Shown: piece by piece, positions 45,802-56,800 of the stretch
How the letters are laid out: each line of letters opens with the position of its first letter
Numbering within the stretch: position 1 is the first letter of the stretch
From: VRUB01 sp046758085
Lineage (GTDB): Bacteria > Pseudomonadota > Gammaproteobacteria > Acidiferrobacterales > SPGG2
Reading direction: 5' to 3'
NCBI GenBank assembly: GCA_046758085.1
Contig: JBHHZP010000001.1
Coordinates: 6,847-70,846, forward strand
Length of the DNA: 64,000 nucleotides
Notes under the pieces: generated by a model
Told to the model about the DNA's origin: nothing
The model's database searches: none
What the model saw: the letters and a program-made list of their open reading frames with translations, nothing else
Position numbers and translations under genes: made by a program

Positions 45802-46397
45802 GCACGCGACTGAATCTGCTGCCCTGGCGCGAGATGCGCCGCAAGGAGCAAGATCGCCAATTGCTTACCATGTCGTTCGGCGCGTGGATACTGATGGGAT
45901 TGGTTGTATTTTATGCGCATCTGCATGTCACGGGTTTGATCGACAACCAGAACCGGCGCAATGATTTTCTGCAACAGCAGATTGCGAAGCTCGAAAAGGA
46001 GATCAAGGCGATCCGGGACTTAAAGAAGCAGCGTGCAGCTTTGATCGCGCGCATGAACGTGATCTACGAGCTGCAGGGTGACCGCACCCAGGTCGTGCAC
46101 GTATTTGACGATCTGGTGCGAAAGCTACCGGAAGGCGTTTACTTCACGTCCGTAAAGCAGAAAGGAAAGAGCATAGGGATAAAAGGCGTCGCCCAGTCGA
46201 ACGCGCGCGTATCGGCCCTCATGCGCAACCTCGAGTCGTCGGAGTGGTTCGCCGACCCCAACCTCGATGTCATTAATGTTAAGGCGCGGGGCAGCGATCG
46301 CGTGAGTACGTTTTCGCTCAGGGTGAAAGAGACAGCCAGGGTTCAGAAACAAAAGATTCCCACGAAGTCAGGGAAGCGCCGCCAAGCGAAAAAATAG
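45798..46397 (+). CDS. pilN: Type IV pilus assembly protein PilN
   Basis: A 199-residue bitopic inner-membrane protein. The cytoplasmic N-terminus carries the PilM-binding motif RLNLLPWREM, followed by a single helix (about 27-45), a coiled coil (about 50-75) and a ferredoxin-like periplasmic domain. It forms a heterodimer with PilO. The C-terminus is notably basic (KQKIPTKSGKRRQAKK). Confidence 0.94.
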   Translation: MSTRLNLLPWREMRRKEQDRQLLTMSFGAWILMGLVVFYAHLHVTGLIDNQNRRNDFLQQQIAKLEKEIKAIRDLKKQRAALIARMNVIYELQGDRTQVVHVFDDLVRKLPEGVYFTSVKQKGKSIGIKGVAQSNARVSALMRNLESSEWFADPNLDVINVKARGSDRVSTFSLRVKETARVQKQKIPTKSGKRRQAKK

Positions 46398-46411
46398 CGG
46401 AAATCCAGCTA

Positions 46412-47071
46412 ATGACTCTAGATGATTTAAGAAACATCGATCTTAATAATATCTCGGCTTGGCCGCTGCCGCTCAAGATCGGCGGGATAGTCATGGTTGG
46501 CATCCTGATACTGGCGGCCGGATTCTGGTTCATCGTGCGCGGAGAACTCGATGACCTCGATGCCGCCACGAAGCGCGAAGTGAAGCTGAAGGAGACCTAT
46601 AGTAGCAAGGTAGCGTTGGCCATTAATCTACCTGCCTACAAGCAACAGATGGAGGAAATGAGGCAGACGTTCGGCAGTCTGTTGCGACAGTTGCCCGACA
46701 CCACCGAGGTACCGGATTTGCTGATCGATATTACTCAGGCGGGGTTGGGCCAGGGACTCGAGTTTGTGCTATTCAAGCCGCAGAAAGAGAAACCGAGAGA
46801 GTTTTATGCCGAGTTACCGATAAGCATCAAGGTAAGAGGCAGTTATCATGAGCTGGCGAACTTTGTCAGCGACGTCGCGGCGCTACCGCGCATCGTGACC
46901 TTCGGAAACATATCGATTATTGCTGGCGGCAAGAGGGGTAAGAAGAAATATGATGGCAAGCTGCTGATGTCGGCACAGGCCAAGACTTATCGCTACCTCG
47001 ATGATGATGAGATCGCCGCGATTGCCAAGAAGAAAAAGAAGAAGAAAGGCAGACGCAGACGGAGAAGGTAG
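46412..47071 (+). CDS. pilO: Type IV pilus assembly protein PilO, with poly-basic tail
   Basis: A 219-residue inner-membrane protein pairing with PilN. It has one helix (about 22-45), a coiled coil (about 50-85) and a periplasmic ferredoxin-like domain (LLIDITQAGLGQGLEFVLFKP, VRGSYHELANFVSDVA). Unusually, it ends in seven Lys, one Gly and six Arg directly before the stop (47027-47068). Such a tail would sit in the periplasm and could bind acidic surfaces such as wall polymers or DNA (inference). pilP starts at the next base. Confidence 0.93.
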   Translation: MTLDDLRNIDLNNISAWPLPLKIGGIVMVGILILAAGFWFIVRGELDDLDAATKREVKLKETYSSKVALAINLPAYKQQMEEMRQTFGSLLRQLPDTTEVPDLLIDITQAGLGQGLEFVLFKPQKEKPREFYAELPISIKVRGSYHELANFVSDVAALPRIVTFGNISIIAGGKRGKKKYDGKLLMSAQAKTYRYLDDDEIAAIAKKKKKKKGRRRRRR

Positions 47072-47587
47072 ATGAAGCGGCTCGGGCCGACCATTCTTTT
47101 TATTTCACTAAGCTTTTTGGTTGCTGGCTGTAGCGGCGACGGCGCTGCTGATTTGCAGCAGTGGGTCAAAGACCAGCGCAAGGGCCGCAAGCCGCGTGTG
47201 GAGCCCCTGCCCGAGATCAAGACGCACGAATCCTTTGTTTATACGGCCGATAACCTGACCAACCCGTTCGCGCCGTTTAATTTGAAGCCGCAGGGCGGGA
47301 ACAAGGGCGGGCCACAGCCGGACAGGAATCGTCGCAAGGAGCCGCTCGAAGAGTATCCACTCGATGCGCTGAGGATGGTGGGCACGTTGACGCGCGGAAA
47401 CCAATCCTGGGCAGTGATCCAGGCGCCCGATGGCGCGGTGTATCGCGCCAAGGTGGGCGATCACATGGGACAGAACTTCGGCATGGTGACAAAGATCACA
47501 GAAGAGCAGATAGATCTGGTCGAACTTGTCCAGAATCCGCTCGGGGACTGGATTGAACGCGAAGCCAATATCGCGATTGTGGAATGA
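47072..47587 (+). CDS. pilP: Type IV pilus assembly lipoprotein PilP
   Basis: A 171-residue lipoprotein with lipobox LVAGC (Cys about 20) that bridges PilNO to the secretin PilQ. The N-terminal extended part has the PilO/PilN-binding FVYTADNLTNPFAPF region. The C-terminal beta-sandwich contains YPLDALRMVGTL and AVYRAKVGDHMGQNFG. Its stop overlaps the first possible pilQ start (ATGA). Confidence 0.94.
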   Translation: MKRLGPTILFISLSFLVAGCSGDGAADLQQWVKDQRKGRKPRVEPLPEIKTHESFVYTADNLTNPFAPFNLKPQGGNKGGPQPDRNRRKEPLEEYPLDALRMVGTLTRGNQSWAVIQAPDGAVYRAKVGDHMGQNFGMVTKITEEQIDLVELVQNPLGDWIEREANIAIVE

Positions 47588-50163
47588 GAGATAAGGGTAT
47601 GAGAACGAACACAACAGCATCATCAACAGCATCATCAATGGTTTTGTGTGCCCTGAAAGCCCGCCGCATGCTCGCCGTCTTGGTTATGTCGGTGATGTTT
47701 GGTTCAGCTGCCGCGTTTGCGGGCGAGATCAGTTCGCTCGCGTGGAGCGACGACGACGAAGCGGTGTTACAAATCCAGGTCAAGGGGGAGGCTTCTTTTA
47801 CCACTAGTTCGCTTGAAGGCGGTCAGCGGCTGCGTCTCACGTTCCCCGACAGTACTCTAGGGCCAGCAGCGGGAGAGCTTGAACGTCGAGGCAAGGTCAA
47901 GGGCGTTTATCCTTATCTTGCAGATAACGCTACCGCGGTGAATGTCGATTTGCTGCTGACCGAGTCCGGGCACCTGGAGGTGACACCAACCGATTATGGC
48001 TATCGCGTTGTGGCACAGGCGGGCGTCGGAGCTACGAGCACCACGGCGGCGACTCCCGAGCCGGCCGCCACGCCGCCGCCCGCTCCGGCAACTGGCGATG
48101 AGAATGTGATCAAGAAAATCCGTTACGCCGTGCTCCCAGGAAGCCGCGTGCAGATCACGCTGGAGATGTCCCAGCCCCCGCCCGAACCCACGGCATTTAG
48201 TATCACCAATCCCGCAAGAATCGCGCTGGATTTTCCCAACACACGGGTAAGCCTAACGAAGAGATCGCTCCCGATTAAGGAAGGGGCAGTGCTCAGTGTG
48301 ACCACCATCGAGGCCCCGGACCGCACGCGTGTGGTGCTTAGCCTGGTGCGGCCGGTCGCCTATACCACGAGCGCCAAGGGGAACACGTTCGCAATTATCT
48401 TGGATACTCCGGTGCGTGCAATCGCGCCCGCGCAAAAGCCACGCACGACCCGTTTTGCCGCACAAACTAAGCCAGGTAAGTTTAGTGTGCGCGACATCGA
48501 TTTCCGTCGGGGATCTGCCGGCGAGGGCGTTATCCAGATCACGCTCTCGGACCCGGCGGTGGGGATCGATCTGAGCGAGCAGGCTGGCCAAATATTCATA
48601 GATTTTCTGAACACGTCGATTCCCACCGACCTGCAGCGTCGGCTCGACGTCGTCGATTTCGCCACCCCGGTGCAAACGATCGACAGTTTTCCCAGTGGAC
48701 GCGACACGCGCATGGTGATCACCCCCAAGGGCCGTTTTGAGCAGTCGGCGTTTCAGGCGGGCAACGTGTTCACGGTCAATGTGAAACCGATCCTGGAAGA
48801 GGAAGAGGAGAGGCCGGTCGATGAGTTCGGCTACTCCGGCGAGAAGCTCTCGCTGAACTTTCAGAACATCCAGGTGCGTGCCGCGTTACAGGTACTGGCT
48901 GACTTCACCGGCCTGAATTTCGTGGTCAGTGATAGCGTCAAGGGAAGCCTTACGCTGCGTCTCAAGGATGTGCCGTGGGATCAGGCCCTGGATATCATTG
49001 TAGACAGCAAGAATCTGGCGATACGCCGGATCGGCAATGTCGTTACGGTTGCGCCCGCGAGCGAGGTTGCTGCCAAAGAGAAGGCCCAGCTCGAGGCGAG
49101 TCGGACCGTGCTCGATCTCGAGCCGCTCACCTCCGAGTTGATTCAGATCAACTATGCCAAGGCGGAAGATATAGCCGCTTTGCTCAAGTCGATCAAGGCG
49201 CTGCCGACGGCCGCACAGCTTGCAGGCGAGCACCCCGTGTTTGGTCCTGCCGCCACCGGGCAACCGGAAGTGGCCACCGCCGAGACCAACACGCTGCTGT
49301 CACCACGCGGCCAGGTGACGGTGGACTCGCGTACGAATTCCCTTCTCGTCCAGGACACGGCGCAAAAGATCGCCGAAGTGCGCAAGCTGATAGCGCAGCT
49401 GGACCAACCGGTGCGTCAGGTAATGATCGAAACCCGGCTGGTGGAAGCGACGGAAAACTTCAGCCGCAACCTAGGTGTGAAGTTCGGTGTGCAATCGAGC
49501 GGCACCTCCGGCGACATTCAGGTGACCCAGCGATCCACACTGGATACCACCGGCTTGCTCACGCCCGATGGCTTAAATGTGAACCTGCCGGCCCAGGGGC
49601 TGGGCGCGTTTACCAGCCCCGCGGCGTTGGGGCTGACCATCGCCAAGCTCGGCACGGGGGGGCTGCTCAGTTTGGAGCTCTCGGCGCTGGAGGCGGAAGG
49701 GCTCGGCAAGATCATATCGAGCCCGCGGCTGATCACGGCCAACCAGCAAAAAGCGTCGATCGAGCAGGGCGAGGAGCGCGTGTTTACTACCAGCGTTCTC
49801 GGCGTGGGTTCTGTGGTTACGAAGCGCGCCACGCTCAAGCTGGAGGTCACCCCGCAGATCACGCCGGATGATCGCGTGTTATTGGACGTGGTCATTACCA
49901 AGGATAATTTTGCTGACGCCGTGATCGGTTTACTCAATATCAAGGAAATCCGTACCCAGGTTCTGCTCGACAACGGTGAAACCGTCGTAATTGGCGGGAT
50001 CTACGAGCGCACAAAGAATGACGATGTCACCAAGGTGCCATGGATCGGCGATGTGCCGGTGCTGGGGTGGTTGTTCAAAAATAAATCCGTCGTTGATAAT
50101 AAGACCGAGCTCCTGATCTTCCTGACCCCGAAGATCCTATCCGAGAACCTGACGCTCACCTGA
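47584..50163 (+). CDS. pilQ: Type IV pilus secretin PilQ
   Basis: An outer-membrane secretin of up to 859 residues. A signal sequence ends near AFA-GEI. Two AMIN domains (about 45-300) bind peptidoglycan. N0/N1 domains follow (YSGEKLSLNFQNIQVRAALQVLADFTGLNF) and the secretin barrel ends with VPWIGDVPVLGWLFKNKS. The start could be 47584 (coupled to pilP), 47599 or 47638; the signal peptide is complete from any of them. It closes the pilMNOP set. Confidence 0.95.
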   Translation: MRDKGMRTNTTASSTASSMVLCALKARRMLAVLVMSVMFGSAAAFAGEISSLAWSDDDEAVLQIQVKGEASFTTSSLEGGQRLRLTFPDSTLGPAAGELERRGKVKGVYPYLADNATAVNVDLLLTESGHLEVTPTDYGYRVVAQAGVGATSTTAATPEPAATPPPAPATGDENVIKKIRYAVLPGSRVQITLEMSQPPPEPTAFSITNPARIALDFPNTRVSLTKRSLPIKEGAVLSVTTIEAPDRTRVVLSLVRPVAYTTSAKGNTFAIILDTPVRAIAPAQKPRTTRFAAQTKPGKFSVRDIDFRRGSAGEGVIQITLSDPAVGIDLSEQAGQIFIDFLNTSIPTDLQRRLDVVDFATPVQTIDSFPSGRDTRMVITPKGRFEQSAFQAGNVFTVNVKPILEEEEERPVDEFGYSGEKLSLNFQNIQVRAALQVLADFTGLNFVVSDSVKGSLTLRLKDVPWDQALDIIVDSKNLAIRRIGNVVTVAPASEVAAKEKAQLEASRTVLDLEPLTSELIQINYAKAEDIAALLKSIKALPTAAQLAGEHPVFGPAATGQPEVATAETNTLLSPRGQVTVDSRTNSLLVQDTAQKIAEVRKLIAQLDQPVRQVMIETRLVEATENFSRNLGVKFGVQSSGTSGDIQVTQRSTLDTTGLLTPDGLNVNLPAQGLGAFTSPAALGLTIAKLGTGGLLSLELSALEAEGLGKIISSPRLITANQQKASIEQGEERVFTTSVLGVGSVVTKRATLKLEVTPQITPDDRVLLDVVITKDNFADAVIGLLNIKEIRTQVLLDNGETVVIGGIYERTKNDDVTKVPWIGDVPVLGWLFKNKSVVDNKTELLIFLTPKILSENLTLT

Positions 50164-50178
50164 GCGCGGGTGGCGCGT

Positions 50179-50207
50179 CCTGTCCGCCGAATACAACGGC
50201 GGGCAGG
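50179..50207 (+). terminator. Stem-loop after pilQ
   Basis: CCTGTCCGCCG pairs with CGGCGGGCAGG (11 pairs, one G-U) around AATACAA. It begins 15 bases after the pilQ stop. There is no T-run, so it may stabilise the mRNA 3' end or reduce read-through rather than terminate fully. Confidence 0.5.
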
Positions 50208-50450
50208 GTGTGGGCCGTGCAGGCGCCGCATATAGCTTAGGGTGTTGAAACGGTGGTTCCACCACCGCGGCACCCCCGTAGCGCTTCGGCATTAGTCGCC
50301 TACGGCGGTCCAAATTTGAACCCATCAATTTTGTCTTCACGTGCCCAAAGACACTTGCCTGGAACAAACGGCCGCACTTCAGTGCGCCCGATCAGGGGCC
50401 GCGCCAGGGACGGTGCGGCACAAACGAACCCAAAGAAAGGGCACCCCGGA

Positions 50451-50491
50451 CTTCCGTGCAGGCAAGCACCTATGCTGCGGGTGCACGGAAG
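50451..50491 (+). repeat. 10-bp inverted repeat
   Basis: CTTCCGTGCA at 50451-50460 and TGCACGGAAG at 50482-50491 are exact complements around a 21-base loop. Confidence 0.8.
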
Positions 50492-50564
50492 CACAGGAGC
50501 GGCCTGCGCCCCGCATGTATACCCCACAGGCGGGGTTCCCTCACTCGGCGCTTGGCTCAGAAGG

Positions 50565-50600
50565 TTCGCCCCAGGCACGTGTCCCTGTGCCTGGGGCGAA
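50565..50600 (+). repeat. 14-bp perfect hairpin
   Basis: TTCGCCCCAGGCAC and GTGCCTGGGGCGAA form a perfect 14-bp stem with the 8-base loop GTGTCCCT. No T-run follows. It is the strongest stem-loop in the window outside the tRNA. Confidence 0.9.
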
Positions 50601-50689
50601 CGCGGGGGTCCCTACCCGCCACTTCGTGCTTGCCCTTCGCCTTCACGCCTCTGTCGGCTTGAGTAAGGGGATTCCAAAGCAAAACAACT

Positions 50690-50712
50690 CCCTTCCCCTG
50701 AATGGGGGAGGG
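50690..50712 (+). repeat. C/G-rich intergenic hairpin
   Basis: CCCTTCCCC pairs with GGGGGAGGG around a short TGAAT loop, followed by GCTGGGGAGAGGG. This matches the common 'ctcccctggggagaggg' intergenic element of many environmental genomes. Confidence 0.6.
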
Positions 50713-50891
50713 CTGGGGAGAGGGCGCTTGGCTCGGCGATAGGCGCGAAGAAAATCAACATTAAAGATAAGTTCGTGTAATGCTGAGGTCTGCGCCCGCA
50801 ACGTCGTGCGAGCGGCCAACTCGGCCAGCGGTGTGAGTCGCGCGACCGGTCTCTTGATTTATTCCCATGATGCTGGCATATCTGGCGAACA

Positions 50892-51428
50892 ATGACGGTT
50901 TCGGGGAATATCTTCCTCATCGGCCCTATGGGCGCCGGTAAGTCCACTATTGGACGTCACCTGGCGGAGTTGTTGAGCAAACGCTTTTGTGACTCTGATC
51001 AGGAGATAGAAAAGCGCACCGGTGCCAGCGTCGCGCTTATTTTTGAAATAGAAGGCGAGGCCGGATTTCGCAAGCGCGAGACGGCGGTCCTGGATGAGCT
51101 GACGCGCACGTCTGGCGTCGTGGTGGCAACCGGCGGCGGCGCCATCCTTTCGCAAGAGAATCGCCAGATGCTGCGTACACGTGGCATCGTGGTCTATCTC
51201 GATGCCGATATCGACACCCTAACTCAGCGCACTCGACGTAGTCGAGATCGTCCCTTACTGCGCGACGGTGATCGCCGCGAAAAGCTTGAGGAAATTATGA
51301 AAAGCCGTGAACCTCTGTACCGCAGCGAGGCCGACGTGATAGTCAAGACGAGCCGGCGCTCCCCCGTAGCTGTCGCGCGCAAAATAGCTGCGAAGCTGCA
51401 CTCGCTGGATCACGATGAGAACACTTGA
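50892..51428 (+). CDS. aroK: Shikimate kinase
   Basis: A 178-residue P-loop kinase of aromatic amino-acid synthesis. Walker A is [15 protein letters not shown] (11-25), the shikimate-binding [11 protein letters not shown] follows, and VATGGGAIL and [13 protein letters not shown] (lid) are intact. It sits at the standard place between pilQ and aroB. Its end overlaps aroB by 14 bases. Confidence 0.96.
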   Translation: MTVSGNIFLIGPMGAGKSTIGRHLAELLSKRFCDSDQEIEKRTGASVALIFEIEGEAGFRKRETAVLDELTRTSGVVVATGGGAILSQENRQMLRTRGIVVYLDADIDTLTQRTRRSRDRPLLRDGDRREKLEEIMKSREPLYRSEADVIVKTSRRSPVAVARKIAAKLHSLDHDENT

Positions 51429-52500
51429 GCTGGCTCTGGGTGAGCGCAGATATCCGATTCACATCGGAACGGACCTCGTTGCGTGTGCCGATCTGATTAC
51501 CTCGCACCTCAAGGGCAGCCGGGTGGCGGTGGTCAGCAATGAGACTGTGGCCCCGCTGTACATGGACAAGCTGACAGCCGGTCTTGGCCGTTACCGACCG
51601 CTTAGCATTGTTTTACCTGATGGCGAACAGTACAAGACGCTGGAGGTGCTGGAGCGCATCTTTTCGGCGTTACTGGCCGCACACTGCGATCGGCGCACAA
51701 CGCTTATCGCCCTGGGAGGGGGCGTCATGGGCGATATGGCGGGATTTGCTGCCGCCTGCTATCAGCGCGGCGTGCCCTTTATCCAGGTACCAACGACGCT
51801 GTTGGCGCAGGTCGACTCCTCCGTGGGTGGTAAGACGGGGGTTAATCACCCGTTGGGTAAGAACATGATCGGGGCGTTTCATCAGCCGCAATGCGTAATC
51901 ATCGACACCGGGACCTTGGACACGTTGCCGGATCGCGAGCTCTCCGCCGGCATAGCCGAGGTGATCAAGTACGGACTAATACGCGATGAAGCGTTTATTG
52001 TATGGCTCGAGGAGAACATGGAAGCGCTGCTTGGTCGTGATCAGGAAGTCCTAGCGACCGCCGTTTATCGTTCCTGTGAGCACAAGGCGCAGGTAGTAAG
52101 CGCTGACGAGAAAGAAACCGGCACGCGCGCGTTGCTGAATCTTGGGCACACATTTGGCCATGCGATCGAAACGGGTCTGGGCTACGGCAAGTGGTTACAT
52201 GGCGAAGCAGTGGCCGCCGGGATGGTCATGGCAGCGAGCCTCTCACAGCGAAATGGATGGCTGAATGAGCCGGATGTGGCGCGTATTGAGTCCTTGTTAG
52301 CGCGGGCCCGGCTGCCCGTACGTGCGCCGGCCGAACTCGAACCGTCTCGACTGATGGAGCTCATGGCCGTGGACAAGAAGGTGCAAGACGGGCAGATCAG
52401 GTTGGTATTGCTCAAGGCCATTGGGCGTGCCGTACTCACTGCTGATTTCGACGTTGAGCTTTTGACGTACACGCTGCAGGCGTGTCGGAGTGAGCTATGA
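51415..52500 (+). CDS. aroB: 3-dehydroquinate synthase
   Basis: A 361-residue NAD- and metal-dependent enzyme of the shikimate pathway, converting DAHP to 3-dehydroquinate. NAD-binding [44 protein letters not shown] and the metal ligands (E in the [10 protein letters not shown] region, H in [10 protein letters not shown] and [10 protein letters not shown]) are all present. It overlaps aroK upstream and dgt downstream (ATGA), so the three are translated together. Confidence 0.97.
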   Translation: MRTLELALGERRYPIHIGTDLVACADLITSHLKGSRVAVVSNETVAPLYMDKLTAGLGRYRPLSIVLPDGEQYKTLEVLERIFSALLAAHCDRRTTLIALGGGVMGDMAGFAAACYQRGVPFIQVPTTLLAQVDSSVGGKTGVNHPLGKNMIGAFHQPQCVIIDTGTLDTLPDRELSAGIAEVIKYGLIRDEAFIVWLEENMEALLGRDQEVLATAVYRSCEHKAQVVSADEKETGTRALLNLGHTFGHAIETGLGYGKWLHGEAVAAGMVMAASLSQRNGWLNEPDVARIESLLARARLPVRAPAELEPSRLMELMAVDKKVQDGQIRLVLLKAIGRAVLTADFDVELLTYTLQACRSEL

Positions 52501-53645
52501 CGCTCGCGCCTTATGCGGCCAGCGACGCCATGTCACGGGGCCGTCAGCATCCGGAGCAGGCGCCGCCCTACCGCGGTGAGTATCAACGCGACCGCGACCG
52601 CATTGTTCATTGTGCGGCATTCCGGCGACTGGAATACAAGACCCAGGTATTCGTCAACCATGAGGGCGATCTGTTCCGCACACGGCTTACGCATTCCTTG
52701 GAAGTGGCACAAATCGCGCGCTCCGTTGCTCGTGCGCTTGGGCTCAACGAGGATCTCACCGAAGCGATTTCCCTGGCGCACGATCTCGGGCACACACCAT
52801 TCGGTCACTCGGGCCAGGACGCACTCAATCACTGCATGCGTGCCTATGGCGGCTTCGAGCATAATCTGCAATCGCTTCGTGTCGTTGAGGTGCTAGAGGA
52901 GCGCTATGCGGAATTTCCGGGACTCAATCTCACGTTCGAAACCCGTGAGGGCATACTCAAGCATTGCTCATCGAAGCATGCCAAGGAGCTGGGCGAGCTG
53001 GGAAGACGATTTATTGAACGAAGGCAGCCGGGCCTGGAGGCACAGCTCGCCAATATCGCCGATGAGGTCGCCTACAACAATCACGACATCGACGACGGTT
53101 TGCGTTATGGGTTGATAGAGATCGAGCAGCTCAGAGCGGTAGAGCTGTTTGCCGCGCAGTACGTGCAGGTCGAGCAAAAGTATCCCGAGCTTGCACCGCG
53201 CCGGCATGTGCACGAGACCATCCGTCGTATGATCAACCATGTTGTTGTCGATCTGATTGAAAATAGCGCCAGCATGCTGGCGGCCGACAAACCGGAGAGC
53301 ATCAATGACGTACGCGATGCTGGCAAACCCCTGGTTGCCTACAGCGAGCCGGTCGGCGAGCAAGTATTGGTGCTGAAACGGTTTCTGCGTGAGAACTTGT
53401 ACCAGCACTACACGGTCAGGCGCATGAGCCGTAAGGCGGCAAGCATCATCAACGATCTATTCAGCATGTTCGTGGAAGACGTGCGGCTTTTGCCACCGCA
53501 GTACCAGCACAAGGTCGCGGCATCTGAAGGCAACGCACAGCGCGCGCGAGTCATCGCCGACTACATCGCCGGTATGACGGACCGCTATGCCATACATGAG
53601 CACGCACGCCTGTTCAGCCCCACTGAGCTGACGCGCGGCACCTGA
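52497..53645 (+). CDS. dgt: dGTPase-like HD-domain triphosphohydrolase
   Basis: A 382-residue HD-superfamily enzyme that removes triphosphate from dNTPs. The metal site is [17 protein letters not shown] with [15 protein letters not shown], and the downstream D is in [15 protein letters not shown]. It matches the type 2 dGTPase-like group found after aroB in gammaproteobacteria, which is often annotated as deoxyguanosinetriphosphate triphosphohydrolase-like. Substrate preference cannot be read from sequence. Confidence 0.92.
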   Translation: MTLAPYAASDAMSRGRQHPEQAPPYRGEYQRDRDRIVHCAAFRRLEYKTQVFVNHEGDLFRTRLTHSLEVAQIARSVARALGLNEDLTEAISLAHDLGHTPFGHSGQDALNHCMRAYGGFEHNLQSLRVVEVLEERYAEFPGLNLTFETREGILKHCSSKHAKELGELGRRFIERRQPGLEAQLANIADEVAYNNHDIDDGLRYGLIEIEQLRAVELFAAQYVQVEQKYPELAPRRHVHETIRRMINHVVVDLIENSASMLAADKPESINDVRDAGKPLVAYSEPVGEQVLVLKRFLRENLYQHYTVRRMSRKAASIINDLFSMFVEDVRLLPPQYQHKVAASEGNAQRARVIADYIAGMTDRYAIHEHARLFSPTELTRGT

Positions 53646-53715
53646 CGTGCTCGCGCCTCATCGCGCTGGTTTTCTGCGTGCAAAGGCCTACGGGTCTGAG
53701 CCGCGCAAAAATTGA

Positions 53716-53744
53716 TTGAACGGGCAAAGGCCGGTCTGTATACT
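53716..53744 (+). promoter_or_regulatory. Sigma-70 promoter of gltB
   Basis: TTGAAC (53716-53721), a 17-base spacer and TATACT (53739-53744). It predicts a leader of about 80 bases before the gltB ATG at 53828. Confidence 0.6.
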
Positions 53745-53827
53745 TTTTCGGCTTTTACCTCTGTATTTCTCGGGTTATTTCGCCGACATGGCATGCGAGC
53801 ACGGACACCTCGGACCATTTAAAAACG

Positions 53828-56800
53828 ATGTACGCCTCACCCACACAACCTGCGGGGCTCTACCACCCGGAGTTCGAACACGACGGCTGTGGCTTCGGCC
53901 TGATTGCGCATATGGATGGTCAGAGCAGTCATTGGCTGGTGTCCACCGCCATCGCCTCGCTCGCGCGCCTGACACACCGGGGTGCGATCGCTGCTGACGG
54001 CAAGACCGGCGACGGCTGCGGCCTTTTATTAAAGAAACCTGAGAGCTTCCTGCGCCAGGTTGCGGCCGAGCAGGGAATCAGGCTGAGTCCGTGCTACGCC
54101 GTAGGCATGGTGTTCCTGCACCCTGATACCAGGCCCGCCGGCACGGCGCGCCAACGCCTGGAAGAAGAGCTGGCGGCAGAGGGTCTCGTCGTATGCGGCT
54201 GGCGGCCTGTACCCACGGATCCCGATGCCTGCGGTGCGGAGGCATTGAAGAGCATGCCGCACATCGAGCAGGTTTTCGTCAACGCGCCCGAGTATATGGA
54301 CGAGGCTGCGTTCGAGCGCCATCTCTATATAGCGCGGCGGCGCTGCGAAAAAGCGATCGAGGGCGATGACGGGTTCTTCTACGTCGCGAGCCTGTCTAGC
54401 CGCGTGGTCGCATATAAGGGCCTGGTGATGCCGGCAAACCTGCCGGTGTTCTACGCCGATCTCAGCGATAATCGCCTGGAATCGACCTTATGTGTGTTTC
54501 ACCAGCGATTTTCCACCAATACCTGGCCGCAGTGGCGTTTGGCACAACCGTTCCGCTATCTCGCGCACAACGGTGAGATCAACACCATCCAGGGTAATCG
54601 CAGCTGGTCGATCGCACGCGGTCCGAAATTTGCGACCGAGCTGATCCCAAACTTCGAGGACGTGCTGCCACTGGTGTCCGTAACTGGCTCCGATTCGTGC
54701 AGCCTGGATAATATGCTCGAGGCGCTGTTTGCCGGTGGCATGGATATCTTTCGTGCCATGCGCATGCTGATTCCGCCGGCGTGGCAGAACGTGGAAACCA
54801 TGGATCGCGATCTGCGTGCTTTCTATGAGTACTGCTCCATGCACATGGAGCCGTGGGACGGACCAGCCGGCATCGTGCTAACAGATGGGCGTTATGCAGC
54901 GTGCGTACTGGACCGCAATGGTTTGCGCCCGGCGCGTTATGTCGTTACACGGCGCGAACCCGCCGAGGCCCCGGACCCATCGCATGAGTACGCTGGATGC
55001 GTGATCACGTTGGCGACCGAGGTGGGTGTGTATGACTACGCCCCGCAAGACGTCATCACCAAGGGGCGATTGAAGCCAGGCCAGATGTTCGCCGCTGACA
55101 CCGTCACCGGCAAACTGCTGCTGCCGCGCGACATCGATCAATTGTTGAAGACACGCAAACCCTACAAGCGTTGGCTCCGGGCCCACGCCAAACGTCTGGA
55201 GGCGAGCCTGGTCGAGGAAGAGTCCTGCAGCGTGGCCATGGAACCCGAGGGCCTGGCGGTCTACCAGAAAATGTTTCAGGTCACCTTCGAGGAGCGCGAC
55301 CAGATCCTGCGCGTGCTTGCCGAGTCCGGGCTGGAGGCCGTGGGTTCCATGGGTGACGACACGCCGTTGCCGGTGCTGTCGAAAAAGGTGCGCCCACTGT
55401 ATGAGTATTTCCGGCAACAGTTCGCACAGGTCACCAATCCCCCGATAGACCCGTTGCGCGAGCAGATTGTCATGTCGCTGGAGACCTGCTTCGGGCGCGA
55501 GCACAACCTGTTCGAGGAAACCCCCGAGCACGCCGCCCGCCTGGTGGTGGATTCTCCGGTACTCTCGGCGAGCAAGTTCAACCGCTTGCTGGCACTGACG
55601 GATCCGCATTACGCCCATGAAATCATCGACCTGAATTACCCAGAGGCCACCAGCCTGCGCGACGCGATCGAGGCGATGTGTGTTCAGGCAATTGCCGCGG
55701 TGCGCGCCGGCAAGACCATAATCGTGTTTTCTGACCGCGAGATCGCGCCCGACAAACTTCCAATGCATCCACTGCTCGCCACCGGTGCCCTGCATCACCG
55801 TCTGGTGCGCGAGCGCTTGCGCTGTGATGCCAACATTGTGGTCGAGACGGCTACGGCGCGCGACCCGCACCATTTTGCCGTGCTGATCGGTTACGGTGCC
55901 ACGGCGGTGTGCCCCTACCTTGCTTATGACTGTCTGCGCGACATGATCCGCAGCGGCGAGATTGGGGCGAAAGACGCGGTTCGGGTCATGCATACCTACC
56001 GTAAGGGGATTAACAAAGGCCTCTATAAGATTATCTCGAAGATGGGTATATCCACTGTCGACAGCTATCGTGGTGCCCAGCTGTTCGAGGCGGTCGGTTT
56101 GCATAGTGAGGTGACTGATCTGTGTTTTCAAGGAACGACTTGCCGTGTGGGGGGGAGCACTTTTGAGGACTTGCATAAGGACCAGCAGATGTTGGCGCGC
56201 GATGCATGGAACCCGCGCAAGGTGATCGCTCAGGGTGGCGTGCTCAAGTTCATTCACGGCGGCGAGTACCATGCTTTTAACCCCGACGTGGTGGCGGCCT
56301 TGCATGAAGCCGTACGTTCCAATGACTACGAGAAATATCGCGAGTTCGCGCAACTGGTGAATTATCGCGAGCCGATGGTCTTGCGCGACCTGTTGGCGCT
56401 GCGCCCCAACGCGGACCCCGTCCCGATTGATGAGGTCGAGCCGGTCGAGGCCATCTTGCCGCGCTTCGACTCTGCCGGCATGTCGCTGGGTGCGCTGTCG
56501 CCCGAGGCCCATGAGACATTGGCCGAGGCCATGAACCGGCTCGGGGCGCGCTCCAACTCGGGCGAAGGCGGTGAGGATCCCAAGCGCTACGGCACCGAGC
56601 GCAGCTCAAAGATCAAACAGGTCGCCTCCGGGCGTTTCGGCGTCACGCCGACATACCTGGTCAACGCCGAGGTGCTGCAGATCAAGATTGCGCAGGGGGC
56701 AAAGCCCGGGGAGGGCGGCCAGCTACCGGGTCACAAGGTCAATGAGATGATCGCTCGCCTGCGATATGCCCGCCCCGGCGTGGCGTTGATCTCGCCGCCC

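Larger units (their letters stand above)
50164..50891. other. 728-bp pilQ-aroK spacer rich in hairpins
   Basis: No gene is supported. Four separate stems lie in order at 50179-50207, 50451-50491, 50565-50600 and 50690-50712, described below. GGTGGTTCCACCACC near 50250 is also self-complementary. pilQ and aroK are usually close, so the gap is unusually long. Confidence 0.6.

Noticed and set aside
54878..56512. 544-codon open frame on the minus strand
   Set aside because: It is antisense to gltB, whose family motifs are continuous through this stretch. It is a GC-rich shadow frame.
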